Assembly (NCBI GenBank): GCA_951799445.1
Contig: OX637288.1
Span: 48,065,288-48,129,287 of the forward strand
Source of the DNA: Pseudisothecium myosuroides
Taxonomy: Eukaryota > Streptophyta > Bryopsida > Hypnales > Lembophyllaceae
Reading direction: 5' to 3'
DNA length: 64,000 bases
The notes beneath the pieces are model-generated. The model saw only the letters and a list, made by a program, of their open reading frames with translations, was not told where the DNA came from and made no database searches. Below are positions 32,600 to 42,980 of the stretch, in pieces. Each line of letters opens with the position of its first letter. Position 1 is the stretch's first letter. Position numbers and translations under genes: made by a program.

Positions 32600-33070
32600 A
32601 TAACAGATCGATACTAGCGCTGCTGAAATCCAGAAATCTTCGCAAACTGGAGGGCACAGGCTTTCCAATTAAAGCCGCTGACGAGATGACCACCCACACG
32701 AAAAAGCTCAACAACATATGACCGTCGTGAGAGATTAAATTCTTCGTTTCCCCGAGACGGCAAAGAAGGAATGAAAACTCAGCTACTAGCACAAACTTTC
32801 CCTATTGGTAACCTTGTAAAGCGGGACTAAGAGACTGGCGATCTGCGATCCAGAGATCATCTCCCTGTGAACGTATACCCAGGTGGGTGTTTCTTTGGGA
32901 TTCCTCACCTGCCTTATATATGTTAGAGCTAGGTCATCGGAAAAGATTGGGTTCTGGATAATTTAATTTGGGGCTCGTATTATTGCAGCACCGATCGGGG
33001 GAGCATTCCCAAGTCTGCAGTGGCACCCCCACGAATATCCTCGACCGTCAAGTCGGTGAGAGCAACGCCT
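32600..33070 (+). repeat. Duplicated block, copy 1 (pair with 50950-51310)
   Basis: Shared phrases in the same order: GATACTAGCGCTGCTGAA, AAACTGGAGGG.ACAGGCTT, GATGACCACCCA.ACGAAAAA, ATATGACCGTCGTG, ATATATGTTAGAGCTA, GCAGCA.CGATCGGGG.AGC, CC.CCACGAATATCCTC. Similarity stops at about 33050. The other copy has ATG at the point where this one has GTG (33019), so a short frame that could begin there is start-less here. Confidence 0.7.
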
Positions 33071-33353
33071 CGCTCGCCCGCGCCGCGTGCTCATCTGATA
33101 CGCTTCCTGGAAGTGGGCGATTGACGGAACTCGAGTTTATCAGCTGGATCGATGGAGCAGCGTTAGTTTTTTCGAACAGTACCTGCCACGAGCCTTCACG
33201 GCTCTGGAGGGACGTAGGGGAGGCTCAGTCCCGTACGTCAGCAAGTGCGAAATTGCGTCCCCTAAACCCCGCTGGGTGGTAGCGTTGGCTTGACTCACAG
33301 GCAGTCAGTTGTTGAAAAGAGCACATGTGAAACTGTTGCGTAAGCACATTTCG

Positions 33354-33455
33354 AGGTTGGGCTGGTTTGAGGGGTAAAAGTAAATGACTTCCTGTATTCT
33401 TTCTGTATTTTTTAATGCAATGGTCACCTTTTTTCAAAAAAAAAAAAACAAAAAA
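33354..33455 (+). mobile_element. Small poly-A retroposon with 23-bp target duplication
   Basis: AACTGTTGCGTAAGCACATT plus TCG occurs at 33331-33353 and again at 33456-33478. Between the copies lie about 100 bp ending in a long A tract with one C (from 33436). A long perfect target duplication plus a 3' poly-A tail is the hallmark of LINE-mediated retroposition. The body (AGGTTGGGCTGG...TGGTCACC) is too short to identify: it may be a 3' fragment of an mRNA, a LINE or a SINE. Confidence 0.75.
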
Positions 33456-33607
33456 AACTGTTGCGTAAGCACATTTCGGTTGCTCACTACTAGTAAGTCC
33501 TGTTACGAAAGTCGCGTCAAAGGCTAGGGGAGCACTAGCTTAGCTTAAGGGTGGAGGCAACCCCGAGGCTCTTCTCCTGCAGCGAGTCGGCCAGGGGGAA
33601 ACAAATC

Positions 33608-34001
33608 TGAGGTAGGAGGCCGCCTTTTTCATGTCTTTTCTTGGATGGGATTATTTTTAGCTCATTTTTCTGACAAAGACAAAGAAAAATAGATGAGGAT
33701 TGCAACACAAGTCGTTTCGTATTTTTTGAAGCATTTTTGAATTACTTATGAATTTTCAAACAAGATGAGTCATAGGTCCCTATTTATGACCCTAAGTCTT
33801 TCATAGACCGTTCACATGTAACTTCTAGAGAGAAATGGGGAAAGCAAAGAGAATGATTGGCTCTTGCAATAAATAATAATTTTTTTATCAATCCATTCAA
33901 TGACTATAGAAGGTCCATTTAAAGACCACCTCATGTCCATTTCAGACAAGTCTATATGGCTGGTTCTAAATGCTCGCTCACTTTCAAAGCCTCCTACCTT
34001 A
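33608..34001 (+). mobile_element. TA-flanked MITE, copy 3 of 3
   Basis: TGAGGTAGGAGGC...TTTCAAAGCCTCCTACCTTA, 394 bp, in the same orientation as 5112-5535. The right end preserves the family terminus best (GCTCACTTTCAAAGCC). The first base pair of the left TA is mutated to TG. Non-coding. Confidence 0.7.
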
Positions 34002-35203
34002 GCATTTAGCAACTCGGAGAGCAACTCCACTATAACCCTGTAGGTGTTTGACACACACACAGTGACACACATGGTGAAATGGGTTGAGAAGTGCTATGGG
34101 CCCTCCAAAATCTCCCCATCCTATCATGCCAAAGATAGACACACCAAATGTTAGTTTAGAATGCAGGTTAGAGCGTCTCCAATGGAAAGATGGGAAGACT
34201 AGAAGTCTAGAAGAGGGACAATATTGAGATTTTGAAGTGGAGAGAGGCACACCTCCTTCCACTTTTAAGGCTTTAACCCCTCAAAGACCAAGCTTTGTTT
34301 TTTCGGCAGCATACTGATTAGGGGCAGATCACTACAAATGGAATTTTTATTTTTTTTCTTCGAAATTTTTACACAACATGTCAAGACAAGGTTTTTCTTT
34401 TAAGGCCCAACAATTTTCATAACTTTTGACTACATGGTTAAAAAGTTATTGTATGATATGTAGTTTTTTCCCACTACTGAGCAATCCGGGTAGATCATAA
34501 AAAATCACTTTTTTCATAAACAAAAATCTGAATTGATTTTTTAGATTTATGTATACGTAGGAAGCTTTAAATCGTTCCATTTTGATCAATGAGATGAAAG
34601 CTATGAAAAGTTTTAGTTTGCAAGCAGTTACAGATTTTCTACTCTAAAATAAACTTTAAAGTCGTTTATTTAACTCAATTTCTAATATTTTTGAAAAAAA
34701 ATAAAATCATAGGATGTAGATTATTTATTACAAAATTACAACCATTGGGACTAACATTTTTCAATTCCATTATAACTAAATTCTTAACAATTTAGTATTT
34801 TGAATCATTTTCTACTTCTTTCTACTTACTATTTTTTTCCTATATGTTTTACAATTCCAAATGATTTGATATTTTTCAAACATGTAGCCAACTTGCCTTG
34901 AAAAATGAATCCAAAGAAGTACTACCAATATGGACATTTTTTCATACAAATGTAACATTGTGAAGTACAGCTACTTGTTTTTTTTAGGGCCAAAAAAAGT
35001 ATTTCTATCAATTCAAACGCTAATATCTTGCAATCCACACAATGGAAATTAATGAAAGTTTTCCACATCCTCTTAAACCAGCGTACTACAAGATCCTACA
35101 ATTACATATTTACATCTGTCCAAAAATTTATTTTTTTCTAAAATCAAATGGTACTTGTACTAGAAATGAGAGTTTTGGAACATTTTTGGTGAAACCATAG
35201 TCA

Positions 35204-35535
35204 TTAGAGAAAATATGGACCCTGAAGTTTACTTTTTTTTTGCCAAAAAATTGATTTTTCCCCTATTTCCGCGCAGCAGAAACTGCAGCAACAGTGGCGC
35301 AGGAACCAAAAACTGCGACTAAAAAAAAAAAAAAAAAAAAAATTATTTATTATTTTTAATCTTAAAAAATTTATTAAAAAATTTAAAAAAATTAAAAAAA
35401 TTAAAAAAAAAAAAAAAAAAAATCGCGAAAGCTGACTGCTCACCGCAGCAGTCAGCTTGGTGTGACAGACCAAGCTTTTAATAGCTTGGTTTGTCACATT
35501 CTAGCAGCCCTCTAGAGGGTTCAGTTTTTTTCTAA
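35204..35535. mobile_element. TIR element inside family C copy 2
   Basis: TTAGAGAAAATATGGACCCT at the left is mirrored by AGGGTTCAGTTTTTTTCTAA at the right. The interior has long A and T tracts (35320-35422) and two adjacent perfect or near-perfect hairpins (35430-35497). TCA precedes and TGTCA follows the insertion, so the target duplication is unclear. The 97-codon minus frame is low-complexity Phe/Leu and is not a gene. Confidence 0.6.
35430..35497. repeat. Two adjacent hairpins
   Basis: AGCTGACTGCT-caccgc-AGCAGTCAGCT (35430-35457) is followed after four bases by GTGACAGACCAAGCT-tttaat-AGCTTGGTTTGTCAC (35462-35497). The stems are 11 bp perfect and 15 bp with one mismatch. Confidence 0.85.
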
Positions 35536-35555
35536 TGTCAAGGAACTTTAGGGTT

Positions 35556-37872
35556 TTAAAAAAATTGATCAAATGCAAAGTTGGCAATCCAAACCTCAGG
35601 TGGACTATTCTGTATTATGAAAAAAGGAGAAGAAAAGATTCTACATTATAAAAAGACCTTTTTTTAAATCAAAAAGACAAATTTTAATTTATTAGCACAC
35701 ATATGAAAGTTTGAAAAGGTATGACAATTATGAAATTTTCTACTGTATATCAGGCTCTTCATATTTTGCCAAATTGTTGGGTTAAAGATGGAAAACGGTG
35801 GGGCTAGGAATAAAGCGAGACTAATGTTGGTTGTATTATTTGTATGTTTTTTAATTTCCTGTTATTATGCCATTGGCATGCTCATTCCTAGTTGAACTAG
35901 AACTACTCTTAGTTGGTTTTTGGCTCTGTTCCACTTGTGATTCGTTAGTTTATTATTTATAGATCACATTTGGTGTGTAGAAGTAGGATTGTGGAAGCCA
36001 AAAAAGTTGGAAGGCTCACCAAATGTGTAGTAAACACTATAGAAACCTAAGATGCAGGTTTCTTATAGTGAAATATGAAATTATGGCAAGTTGGTTTGGC
36101 CATACTAAGGTGGCTATGTCTTGACGGCACTTCTACAATGGCCCGCTTGCAATGGAAGATTTTTGACTTGTCTTGGTAGAGGCAAGGTGAGGGCAACCAT
36201 CTCCAACCTCCAAGGTGATACAACCAATATATTCTCTTTGTTGTAAATAAATAAAGTCCAAGAAAAAATCACTATTTTCTTGAATTTGTTGCAAGTTATT
36301 TTTTTAACTTCTAATGGATATTGAAAACATTTGCTGTCTTGGTGTATAATGCGCATTTTAGGATTCAAATATGTGTTTGAAGTTGCAAGAAAGTTGTAAT
36401 TGACTCTGAATTTCATGAGCTCATGCATTATAAACAGAAAAACTAAATATTTTATTTTTATTTTTTTGGACTTTGCTATGCAATATTTATAAAATGTTAT
36501 ACACACAAAACATGAAGAAATGACACAATTATACATGTATTGTCACTTTGTTAGGGCATAGATTGTAGAAAGAAGGTTCAAATCACATGACAATTTTTAC
36601 ATTGCATAGACATGTTTGTTGTGAAGGTGGCAGTGCATCTTTTTTGTAATAAATATCACTAAAAAAATCTAGTAAATTTTTATACTCCCTCTACTTTTAA
36701 AAAACACCCGTGTTTCCTTTGTATTTTACAAAGAAAATACGTGTCTTTTTCAGAAATAGAGGTAGTACAAGATTAGATTTGAAAACACCATACACTTGAT
36801 TCATATTAGGAGGATGGTATGTACATATAAGCATGTGCTAATCATGTGTAGGAATGGTGACCTTGTAGCACTTAGAAGTGAATTTTATTCCCTTTGACTT
36901 ATACTTCATTTTGTGAAGATGGACATTTCTTCTTTGTTGGACACAAGAACAATAAGTACATTTGGGTTGTTGCAAGACTGACCTTCCGTTTTTGTTCCAC
37001 TTTGGCTGTTTTCGGCTAGTACTCCCAGTACTACGAGATTTTTGCATATGAATTTTTAAAAATAAAATAAAATAAGGATAATTAGTATAACACTTGAAAT
37101 AGTATATCACCAAAATTTCAAACCTAAAAAAAATCAAGGTAAAAATTTATTTACAAAAACGTGAACTGAAATTTTGAAGAAAATACATAGTTTGACATTT
37201 TAATATGTACAAAATAGGAAAAATAATTTTTAAAGAAACTAAAAGTTAGACACTTTGGAAAGACTTTTAGTTTGAAGAGATTTCACCAAAAAAATTATCT
37301 TGAAACCATCTTCAACATTCAGAATTGCGTGCGTAAGGGAGCCTTCTTTGCATGGACGTAGAGGACATAAAATATAATATTTTTTAATGCCCCTTGGTAG
37401 GAACATGACTTCCTACTATAGAAATAGACCATAGAAATTTCAGTTCCAAATCATTAAATTTGGGGACTCCATAGTACTAAAACCCCTTAAAACTCAAAAC
37501 ATGACATATTAGTTTAAATGATTTTTAAATATAAAATGATTTTTGAAAATTTCTGAAAAATATGAGATATGATTAAACTCAAGAGAGGAATCTCCAATAA
37601 AAATTTCAAATTCATTTGAGTCATGCTGCAAAAGTTATAGCAAAAGGAAACATCTGTTTAAATCATTTTGTGACAATGTTTCAGTACCGGTCTTTCTTGC
37701 AATAACCCATTTGGGAATGGAAGTAGTTTGCATATAGCAAAATTTACAATGACTATATACTACATCAATCTCCTTTTATAAATATTACATCTATAATTTG
37801 CCTATGCGGTCATCTTGCATGCATATTGCGGTTGAATACACCTCGCATGCTCTACTAGATTATATTGCACTT
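35556..37872. other. AT-rich intergenic DNA
   Basis: No gene seen. 37140-37650 is loosely related to repeat family G (23395 and 60975). The copia element landed at its right edge, in TTGCACTT. Confidence 0.4.
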
Positions 37873-38146
37873 TGTCGAGACCTGGTCAATGGTCAGGTAG
37901 CTTGGCTACGTATGCGTATACGGTCAGTATACTGCCGTTTCATACCACTAGTTCGTACCTCTTCAAGGTTAAGGTTGTACCTCTTAAAGGTTGAGGTTCT
38001 GAGGAGTCGCGTTGCTTCTCAGCCAGAACTACGTATCATCACTCTGATCCTTAGGCTATTCAGAAGTAATGTGATTTTGAGCCTGAGGTACGTAGGCAGC
38101 TTCATCTCTTATCGAGAGATGGAGTCCGAGTGAAAACGTACTGTCA
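37873..38146 (+). repeat. 5' LTR
   Basis: 274 bp, TG...CA ends, with internal duplicated words GTACCTCTT.AAGGTT(A/G)AGGTT and AGGTACGTAGG. The adjoining CGTTATCAGCACTGC at 38147 is the candidate tRNA primer-binding site; it shares TATCAG with the usual initiator-Met site but is not a perfect match to it. Confidence 0.93.
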
Positions 38147-38216
38147 CGTTATCAGCACTGCTCGCCGCAGAGCGAAAAGAGAAGTTTTGAACGAAATTTA
38201 AAAACAAGGAGCGTCG

Positions 38217-40934
38217 ATGGCCTTACAAACAGAATCTGTCTATCCAAGAATACCTGCAGAACCAGGTTTCAAACCATTGGAAGAGGACGGGACAAATTAC
38301 ATAATGTGGATGACGAATATGCGTCAATACCTTTCTAGTAAAGGCTTAGAGGGTATAACAACTCGCCCACCAACACCGGCTGAAGTAGAAAGACGGAGGA
38401 AGGCAAAGGAAGAAGATCCCACATTGATTTTTGGAAAGTCCGAAGCAGATTATGATCGAATGCAGAAAGACACAGCTACCTTAGCAATCCGTCTAAGACT
38501 CAAAGACGATCTAGCCCTTCAAATGTATCATCATGATACACCATGCGACCTCTGGGAAGAGAATGAATCCCGTTTTGAAGCCATGCGTGAAATTACATAT
38601 CCTGAAACATGGCAAGCATGGTTAAGTCTTCGTCATATGGATTTTGACCTACTTGATGATTATAAAGCAGCGCTATTTAAACTGACAGCAAAGCTAGCAT
38701 ATTGTAAGAGGCCAGTAACAGAAGAAGACATAATATTCAAGACATTATCGACAATGGGACCCGAAAGGATGGGACTTCGAGAGTCATTGCTAGCAAGAGA
38801 ATATAAGAACTCAAGAGACCTATTCATTTACCTGGCTGAGAATGAGAAATTCAACAATGTTGCAAAAGAATTGGCAAAACAAAGACCTGCTGGGACTATA
38901 GCGACCCCAGAATTGAATTACACAAGAGAAAAGCAGCAGGATCCAAACAGAAGAAGAAAACCGTGGAAACGACAAGAGAAGAGGGCTCGGAGATCCGCGA
39001 CCCCTGGTAAGAAAGATGAGGATAATATAAGGAAGAATAAATCAAAAACCTTTGGGAAGTGTTTCAGATGTGGCAAGAAACGTCACTTCGCACGAGATTG
39101 TCGAACACCAAAGGACGTTGTTGATAAATACCGAAGAGAAAATAATTTGTCACCCTGGAGAGGCACTAAGAAAATCAGTAATGACAAGAACAAAAATAAA
39201 AAGCAACGTACTGAAAACGAAGATGAATATAATTATTTGGACCAGGTTCGCGTTGAGGAGACAAATGCAGTATTTGAACAGCAACAGCGGACAAATAGAT
39301 CAATGATGCTACTTGATTCAGGAGCGACAATTACAGTCGTCACAAGTGCCAAATACTTCACGAAGATGCAGCGTGAAAACTATAAGATAGCCTCGATGAG
39401 TGGTTTAAATCTCATTGTACGTGGATCAGGACCAGCTACGTTTATTTTACCTGGAGGCACTCGCATCTATGCTGAAAGAGCTCTTCTTATTCCGACGGCA
39501 AGAAGACAAGTTTTATGCGAGAATGATGTGTTTAACAGTGGCTATGAGATCAACACACACATATTCACGACAGGGGAAAGGTTCAAGACCCTTACGAACG
39601 AACATGGAAATTGTGCAGAGAAGTTTTATTATACTGACAATGGCCTTATCGAATTTGAAATAGCAACCAACGAGTTTATTGCACTTACAGGAGAGATCAC
39701 TGATGATGGCAGACTTTGGCACGACCGCCTGGGTCATCCCTCAACGAGAATGCTGCAAAATATATTAAAATCGACAGCGGGAAACATCAAAATTTCATCA
39801 AGGCTACCCGAGTCATGCCTGGCATGCTCTCGGGGCAAACTCATACTACGTCCAGCAAAAGAAATAAAAGATAAAGAGCTCAAACCTTTCCTCAATCGCA
39901 TTCAGGTTGACATATGTGGCCCGATATCACCACCATCAGGACCATTTAGGTACTTTATGGTGATGATAGACTCCACCTCAAGGTGGAGTGAGGTCAACCT
40001 GTTGTCAACAAGGAATCACGCTTTCGCGAAGATGTTGATACAGTTAATCAGGATGCAAGTTAGATTTCCAGATAATGGTGTCAGGGACATTCGAGTTGAT
40101 GGGGCAGGTGAGTTTACGTCTAAAACATTCCAAAATTACTGCACAGCACAAGGTATAACACTTGAAGTAGCACTACCAGAAGTCCATTTTCAGAATGGAC
40201 TCGCCGAAAGCTTAATTCGGAGAATACAATGGATAGCTCGTCCTCTGCTACTCAAGTCCAACTTACCTTTAACGGCCTGGGGCCACGCAGTAATGCATGC
40301 TGCTGATCTCATTAGATACCGCCCATCTGCAGGAAATAAGATGAGTCCACATCAGTTAGCGACGGGAAATGCACCGGATATAAAACATTTAAGGAAATTC
40401 GGATGTTCTGTTGAGGTGCCGCTTGACCCCACGAAAAGGAAAAAGTTCGGACCTCAGAGGAAGCAGGGTATCTACGTTGGGAACGTAGGTAATTCCCTGA
40501 TAAAGTATATAGAACCAAAAACTGGAGACCTATTTAGGGCAAGGTTTCTAGACTGCCATTTTGATGAACAACATTTTCCATTCATGGAAATCAAAGAACA
40601 GCTGCCTGCCACGGTTTTAGACATTAATTGGCATATAGCGACAATTGACGACAGCCCAGATTATTGCTGCGATGGGGAAGTGCAACGAATACTGAGGCTG
40701 CGAGAACTTGCTCGCAAGCTACCTGATGCTTTTGCTGACACACCTGATATTGTAAAAACCCCCTACACCCAAGTCCAATACACTCCAGCACGAATACTAC
40801 CAGATAATACACCGGCGAACGTCTCTCAAATTCGACGAAAAAGGGGACGTCCTTTAGGGTCTAAAAATAAGCCAAAGAATTTAGGGAGAGCACCACATAT
40901 TACTGGGGGGGCATTGCCGAGACAGGGGGAGTAA
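38217..40934 (+). CDS. Copia Gag-protease-integrase polyprotein
   Basis: 905 codons from ATG at 38217. Residues 1-~230 are Gag (DGTNYIMWMTNMRQYLSSKG, LSLRHMDFDLLDDYKAALFK). A CCHC knuckle, CFRCGKKRHFARDC, starts near residue 282. The protease active site is LLDSGAT (Asp about 367). The GAG-pre-integrase zinc-binding motif follows (LWHDRLGH...CLACSRGK), then the integrase core with all three acidic residues: VDICGP, VDGAGEF about 65 residues on, and AESLIRR. The usual copia integrase C-terminal region follows (FGCSVEV, KQGIYVGN). The frame ends at 40934 shortly after a run of seven G, beyond which the RT continues in another frame. These proteins form the particle and integrate the cDNA. Confidence 0.95.
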   Translation: MALQTESVYPRIPAEPGFKPLEEDGTNYIMWMTNMRQYLSSKGLEGITTRPPTPAEVERRRKAKEEDPTLIFGKSEADYDRMQKDTATLAIRLRLKDDLALQMYHHDTPCDLWEENESRFEAMREITYPETWQAWLSLRHMDFDLLDDYKAALFKLTAKLAYCKRPVTEEDIIFKTLSTMGPERMGLRESLLAREYKNSRDLFIYLAENEKFNNVAKELAKQRPAGTIATPELNYTREKQQDPNRRRKPWKRQEKRARRSATPGKKDEDNIRKNKSKTFGKCFRCGKKRHFARDCRTPKDVVDKYRRENNLSPWRGTKKISNDKNKNKKQRTENEDEYNYLDQVRVEETNAVFEQQQRTNRSMMLLDSGATITVVTSAKYFTKMQRENYKIASMSGLNLIVRGSGPATFILPGGTRIYAERALLIPTARRQVLCENDVFNSGYEINTHIFTTGERFKTLTNEHGNCAEKFYYTDNGLIEFEIATNEFIALTGEITDDGRLWHDRLGHPSTRMLQNILKSTAGNIKISSRLPESCLACSRGKLILRPAKEIKDKELKPFLNRIQVDICGPISPPSGPFRYFMVMIDSTSRWSEVNLLSTRNHAFAKMLIQLIRMQVRFPDNGVRDIRVDGAGEFTSKTFQNYCTAQGITLEVALPEVHFQNGLAESLIRRIQWIARPLLLKSNLPLTAWGHAVMHAADLIRYRPSAGNKMSPHQLATGNAPDIKHLRKFGCSVEVPLDPTKRKKFGPQRKQGIYVGNVGNSLIKYIEPKTGDLFRARFLDCHFDEQHFPFMEIKEQLPATVLDINWHIATIDDSPDYCCDGEVQRILRLRELARKLPDAFADTPDIVKTPYTQVQYTPARILPDNTPANVSQIRRKRGRPLGSKNKPKNLGRAPHITGGALPRQGE

Positions 40935-41047
40935 CACAAGGTCCAAGGGGAGTAGCAACTAACCAGCCTAGCTTCGAAGAAGCAACGGATGTAGCACTCA
41001 CTGATCACGTCTGGGATAGACGAACCATTTGTAAGAATGAAGCCTTG

Positions 41048-42886
41048 ATGGTGCACACCGTCAATGCTATTTTAGAAAACCCTGACATACCAAAAACGGT
41101 CCCACAAGCAAAGAGATCAGTAGAATGGCCGCACTGGAAACGTGCAATGCAAGATGAGATGAATTCAATGAAAGAAAGACAAGTCTTTGGGGTGCCGCAG
41201 CCTAAGACACTTGATATGAAACCCATTCGTTCTAAATGGGTTTTTGCAAAGAAAAGAGACTCTGAAGGAAAGATAATCCGCTATAAAGCACGCTTAGTTG
41301 CGAAGGGCTTTACTCAACAGTTTGGAATTGACTATGATTTCACCTACAGCCCAGTAATGGATTCAATTACATTCAGATTCCTAATAGCTCTGGCTGTGCA
41401 GGAAAGACTCTCATTTAGACTGTTAGATATTGTCACAGCCTACCTGTATGGCAGGATGGACAAAGAAATGTATATGGAGCTCCCCGAAGGGGTAGAATCC
41501 ATCAACTCGACAAAAGAGAGCTCAATGCAGGATATGGGCAACTCGGGACAGTCCCAGAGAGCAAAAACAGAGCTAGTCGACAAGAAAACGCAGGATTTGG
41601 GAAAGGGCCATAAACGTGTGACGTTTGCCCCCTCCTCAGATCCTACAAATCTTGAAAATCTGAATATCATCTCTAGGAAGAGAAAGAGAGAACTGGGTCA
41701 AGTTGTAAGGATCCAGAAAGCCATTTATGGCTTGAAACAGTCTGGACGACTATGGTACCAGAATTTAACGGATTATCTGATCCAACAGGGTTTTAAAGCA
41801 AATAAATACACACCTTGTGTATTTGTGAACCGCAGAGGAAAGCACCTTGTGTTGATCGCAATTTATGTCGACGACTTAAATATCTTCGGCACTCGGGCAG
41901 CAGTCGAGAAAACTGTTGACCTGATGAAACACAAGTACAAAGTCAAGGACTATGGACGAACTCCAAGATGCTTAGGCGTGGAACTAGAGCATTTTGAGGA
42001 CGGCTCTGTATTCTTGCATATGACTTCATATACAAGTAGACTTCTCGAGAAATTCGCGATGTCAGAGGCTCATCCAGTCTCCACACCTTTAACGGTCAGA
42101 ACCCTAAAAACGGATCAAGACGAGTATGGTCCGTTGCGAGACAATGAAGAGATACTCTCTTCGGAGTACCCATATATTACCGCTGTAATGTCAATGTCTT
42201 GGTTATCGCTAAATGTAAGACCAGACCTGAAGTTCTCAACTCATTTATTGTCAAGACATAGCGCGGAACCGACTAAACGACACTGGCGCGGAGTAAAACA
42301 TATGCTACGTTACTTGAACGGGACCAGAGACTACGGCATTCTTTTTGAAAGAAATTTCCAACCGATTAAAGGTTATGCAGATGCCGGGTACCTGTCGGCT
42401 CCTGAGAAAGGAAGGTCGCAGTCCGGCTACGTTTTTACTATGGCTGATTCAGCGATCTCCTGGAGTTCGAAGCTACAACCCACAGTCGCAACATCTTCAA
42501 ATCATGCTGAATTGATCGCCTTATTTGACACCACCAAGGAAGCTGTTTGGCTGCGAAATTTGTCATCAAGCCTAAAAACGTTAGCAAATCTCGAGATTGA
42601 TATAAAACCTATGAAGATCTTCGAGGATAATGACGCCTGCCGGCACCAGATGTCAGAAGGTTTCATTAAATCCAACAATACGAAGCATTTGACACCGAAA
42701 ATCTTCTATGCTGCTGAGCAAACAAAAATCGGCACCATATCCAACGAGAAGATTACCTCTGCCGAGAACATCGCTGATTTGTTTACAAAAACGTTACCAC
42801 CATCTTCCCATCACAAACATATGTTGTCAATGAAGATGCGATCGTTAGCACAAGTCCGAAAGGAAAAGACACAACTTAGTTCATAA
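41048..42886 (+). CDS. Copia reverse transcriptase-RNase H
   Basis: 612 codons from ATG 41048, in a frame open from at least 40910 with no stop. RT motifs: KWVFAKKRDSEGKIIRYKAR, LVAKGFTQQFGIDY, LLDIVTAYLYG, KAIYGLKQSGRLWYQ and the catalytic YVDD (about 274-277 of the open frame). RNase H follows with the acidic residues in KGYADAGYL, NHAELIALFD and FEDNDACR, and ends with ENIADLFTKTL. Between MYMELPEG and the VRIQKAIYG segment there is an extra ~65-70 residues, hydrophilic and basic (includes SRKRKREL), not usual for copia RT. The upstream half of the polyprotein is in frame 38217-40934; translation of this part would need a one-base frame change. Confidence 0.95.
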   Translation: MVHTVNAILENPDIPKTVPQAKRSVEWPHWKRAMQDEMNSMKERQVFGVPQPKTLDMKPIRSKWVFAKKRDSEGKIIRYKARLVAKGFTQQFGIDYDFTYSPVMDSITFRFLIALAVQERLSFRLLDIVTAYLYGRMDKEMYMELPEGVESINSTKESSMQDMGNSGQSQRAKTELVDKKTQDLGKGHKRVTFAPSSDPTNLENLNIISRKRKRELGQVVRIQKAIYGLKQSGRLWYQNLTDYLIQQGFKANKYTPCVFVNRRGKHLVLIAIYVDDLNIFGTRAAVEKTVDLMKHKYKVKDYGRTPRCLGVELEHFEDGSVFLHMTSYTSRLLEKFAMSEAHPVSTPLTVRTLKTDQDEYGPLRDNEEILSSEYPYITAVMSMSWLSLNVRPDLKFSTHLLSRHSAEPTKRHWRGVKHMLRYLNGTRDYGILFERNFQPIKGYADAGYLSAPEKGRSQSGYVFTMADSAISWSSKLQPTVATSSNHAELIALFDTTKEAVWLRNLSSSLKTLANLEIDIKPMKIFEDNDACRHQMSEGFIKSNNTKHLTPKIFYAAEQTKIGTISNEKITSAENIADLFTKTLPPSSHHKHMLSMKMRSLAQVRKEKTQLSS

Positions 42887-42969
42887 CGACTAGTGACAGG
42901 ATTTTGAAAAACTACGATACTTTGCGATTAGGTCAAACAGAACCGGTTTTCTGGCATCCCACCTCCGCC

Positions 42970-42980
42970 AAGAGGGGGAG
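42970..42980 (+). promoter_or_regulatory. Polypurine tract of the copia element
   Basis: AAGAGGGGGAG directly abuts the 3' LTR (42981). This is the expected plus-strand primer. Confidence 0.85.

Larger units (their letters stand above)
34277..35555 (-). mobile_element. Family C element, copy 2, inverted and interrupted
   Basis: TTAA at 34273-34276 then CCCCTCAAAGACCAAG. The other end is AAGGAACTTTAGGG.TTTTAA near 35541-35559, degenerate by one base. Read in reverse it matches 15378-16525 over nearly its whole length but lacks the family A insertion. It has its own insertion at 35204-35535. Confidence 0.7.

Noticed and set aside
35204..35497. 97-codon minus-strand frame
   Set aside because: Poly-Phe/Leu from A/T tracts inside a TIR element.
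37798..38133. Frames in both LTRs
   Set aside because: Identical short frames in the two LTRs reflect the repeat, not a gene.
40905..40911. Programmed ribosomal frameshift site
   Set aside because: The slippery G run fits, but the position between integrase and RT and the ease of G-run indels make a mutation or read error more likely.
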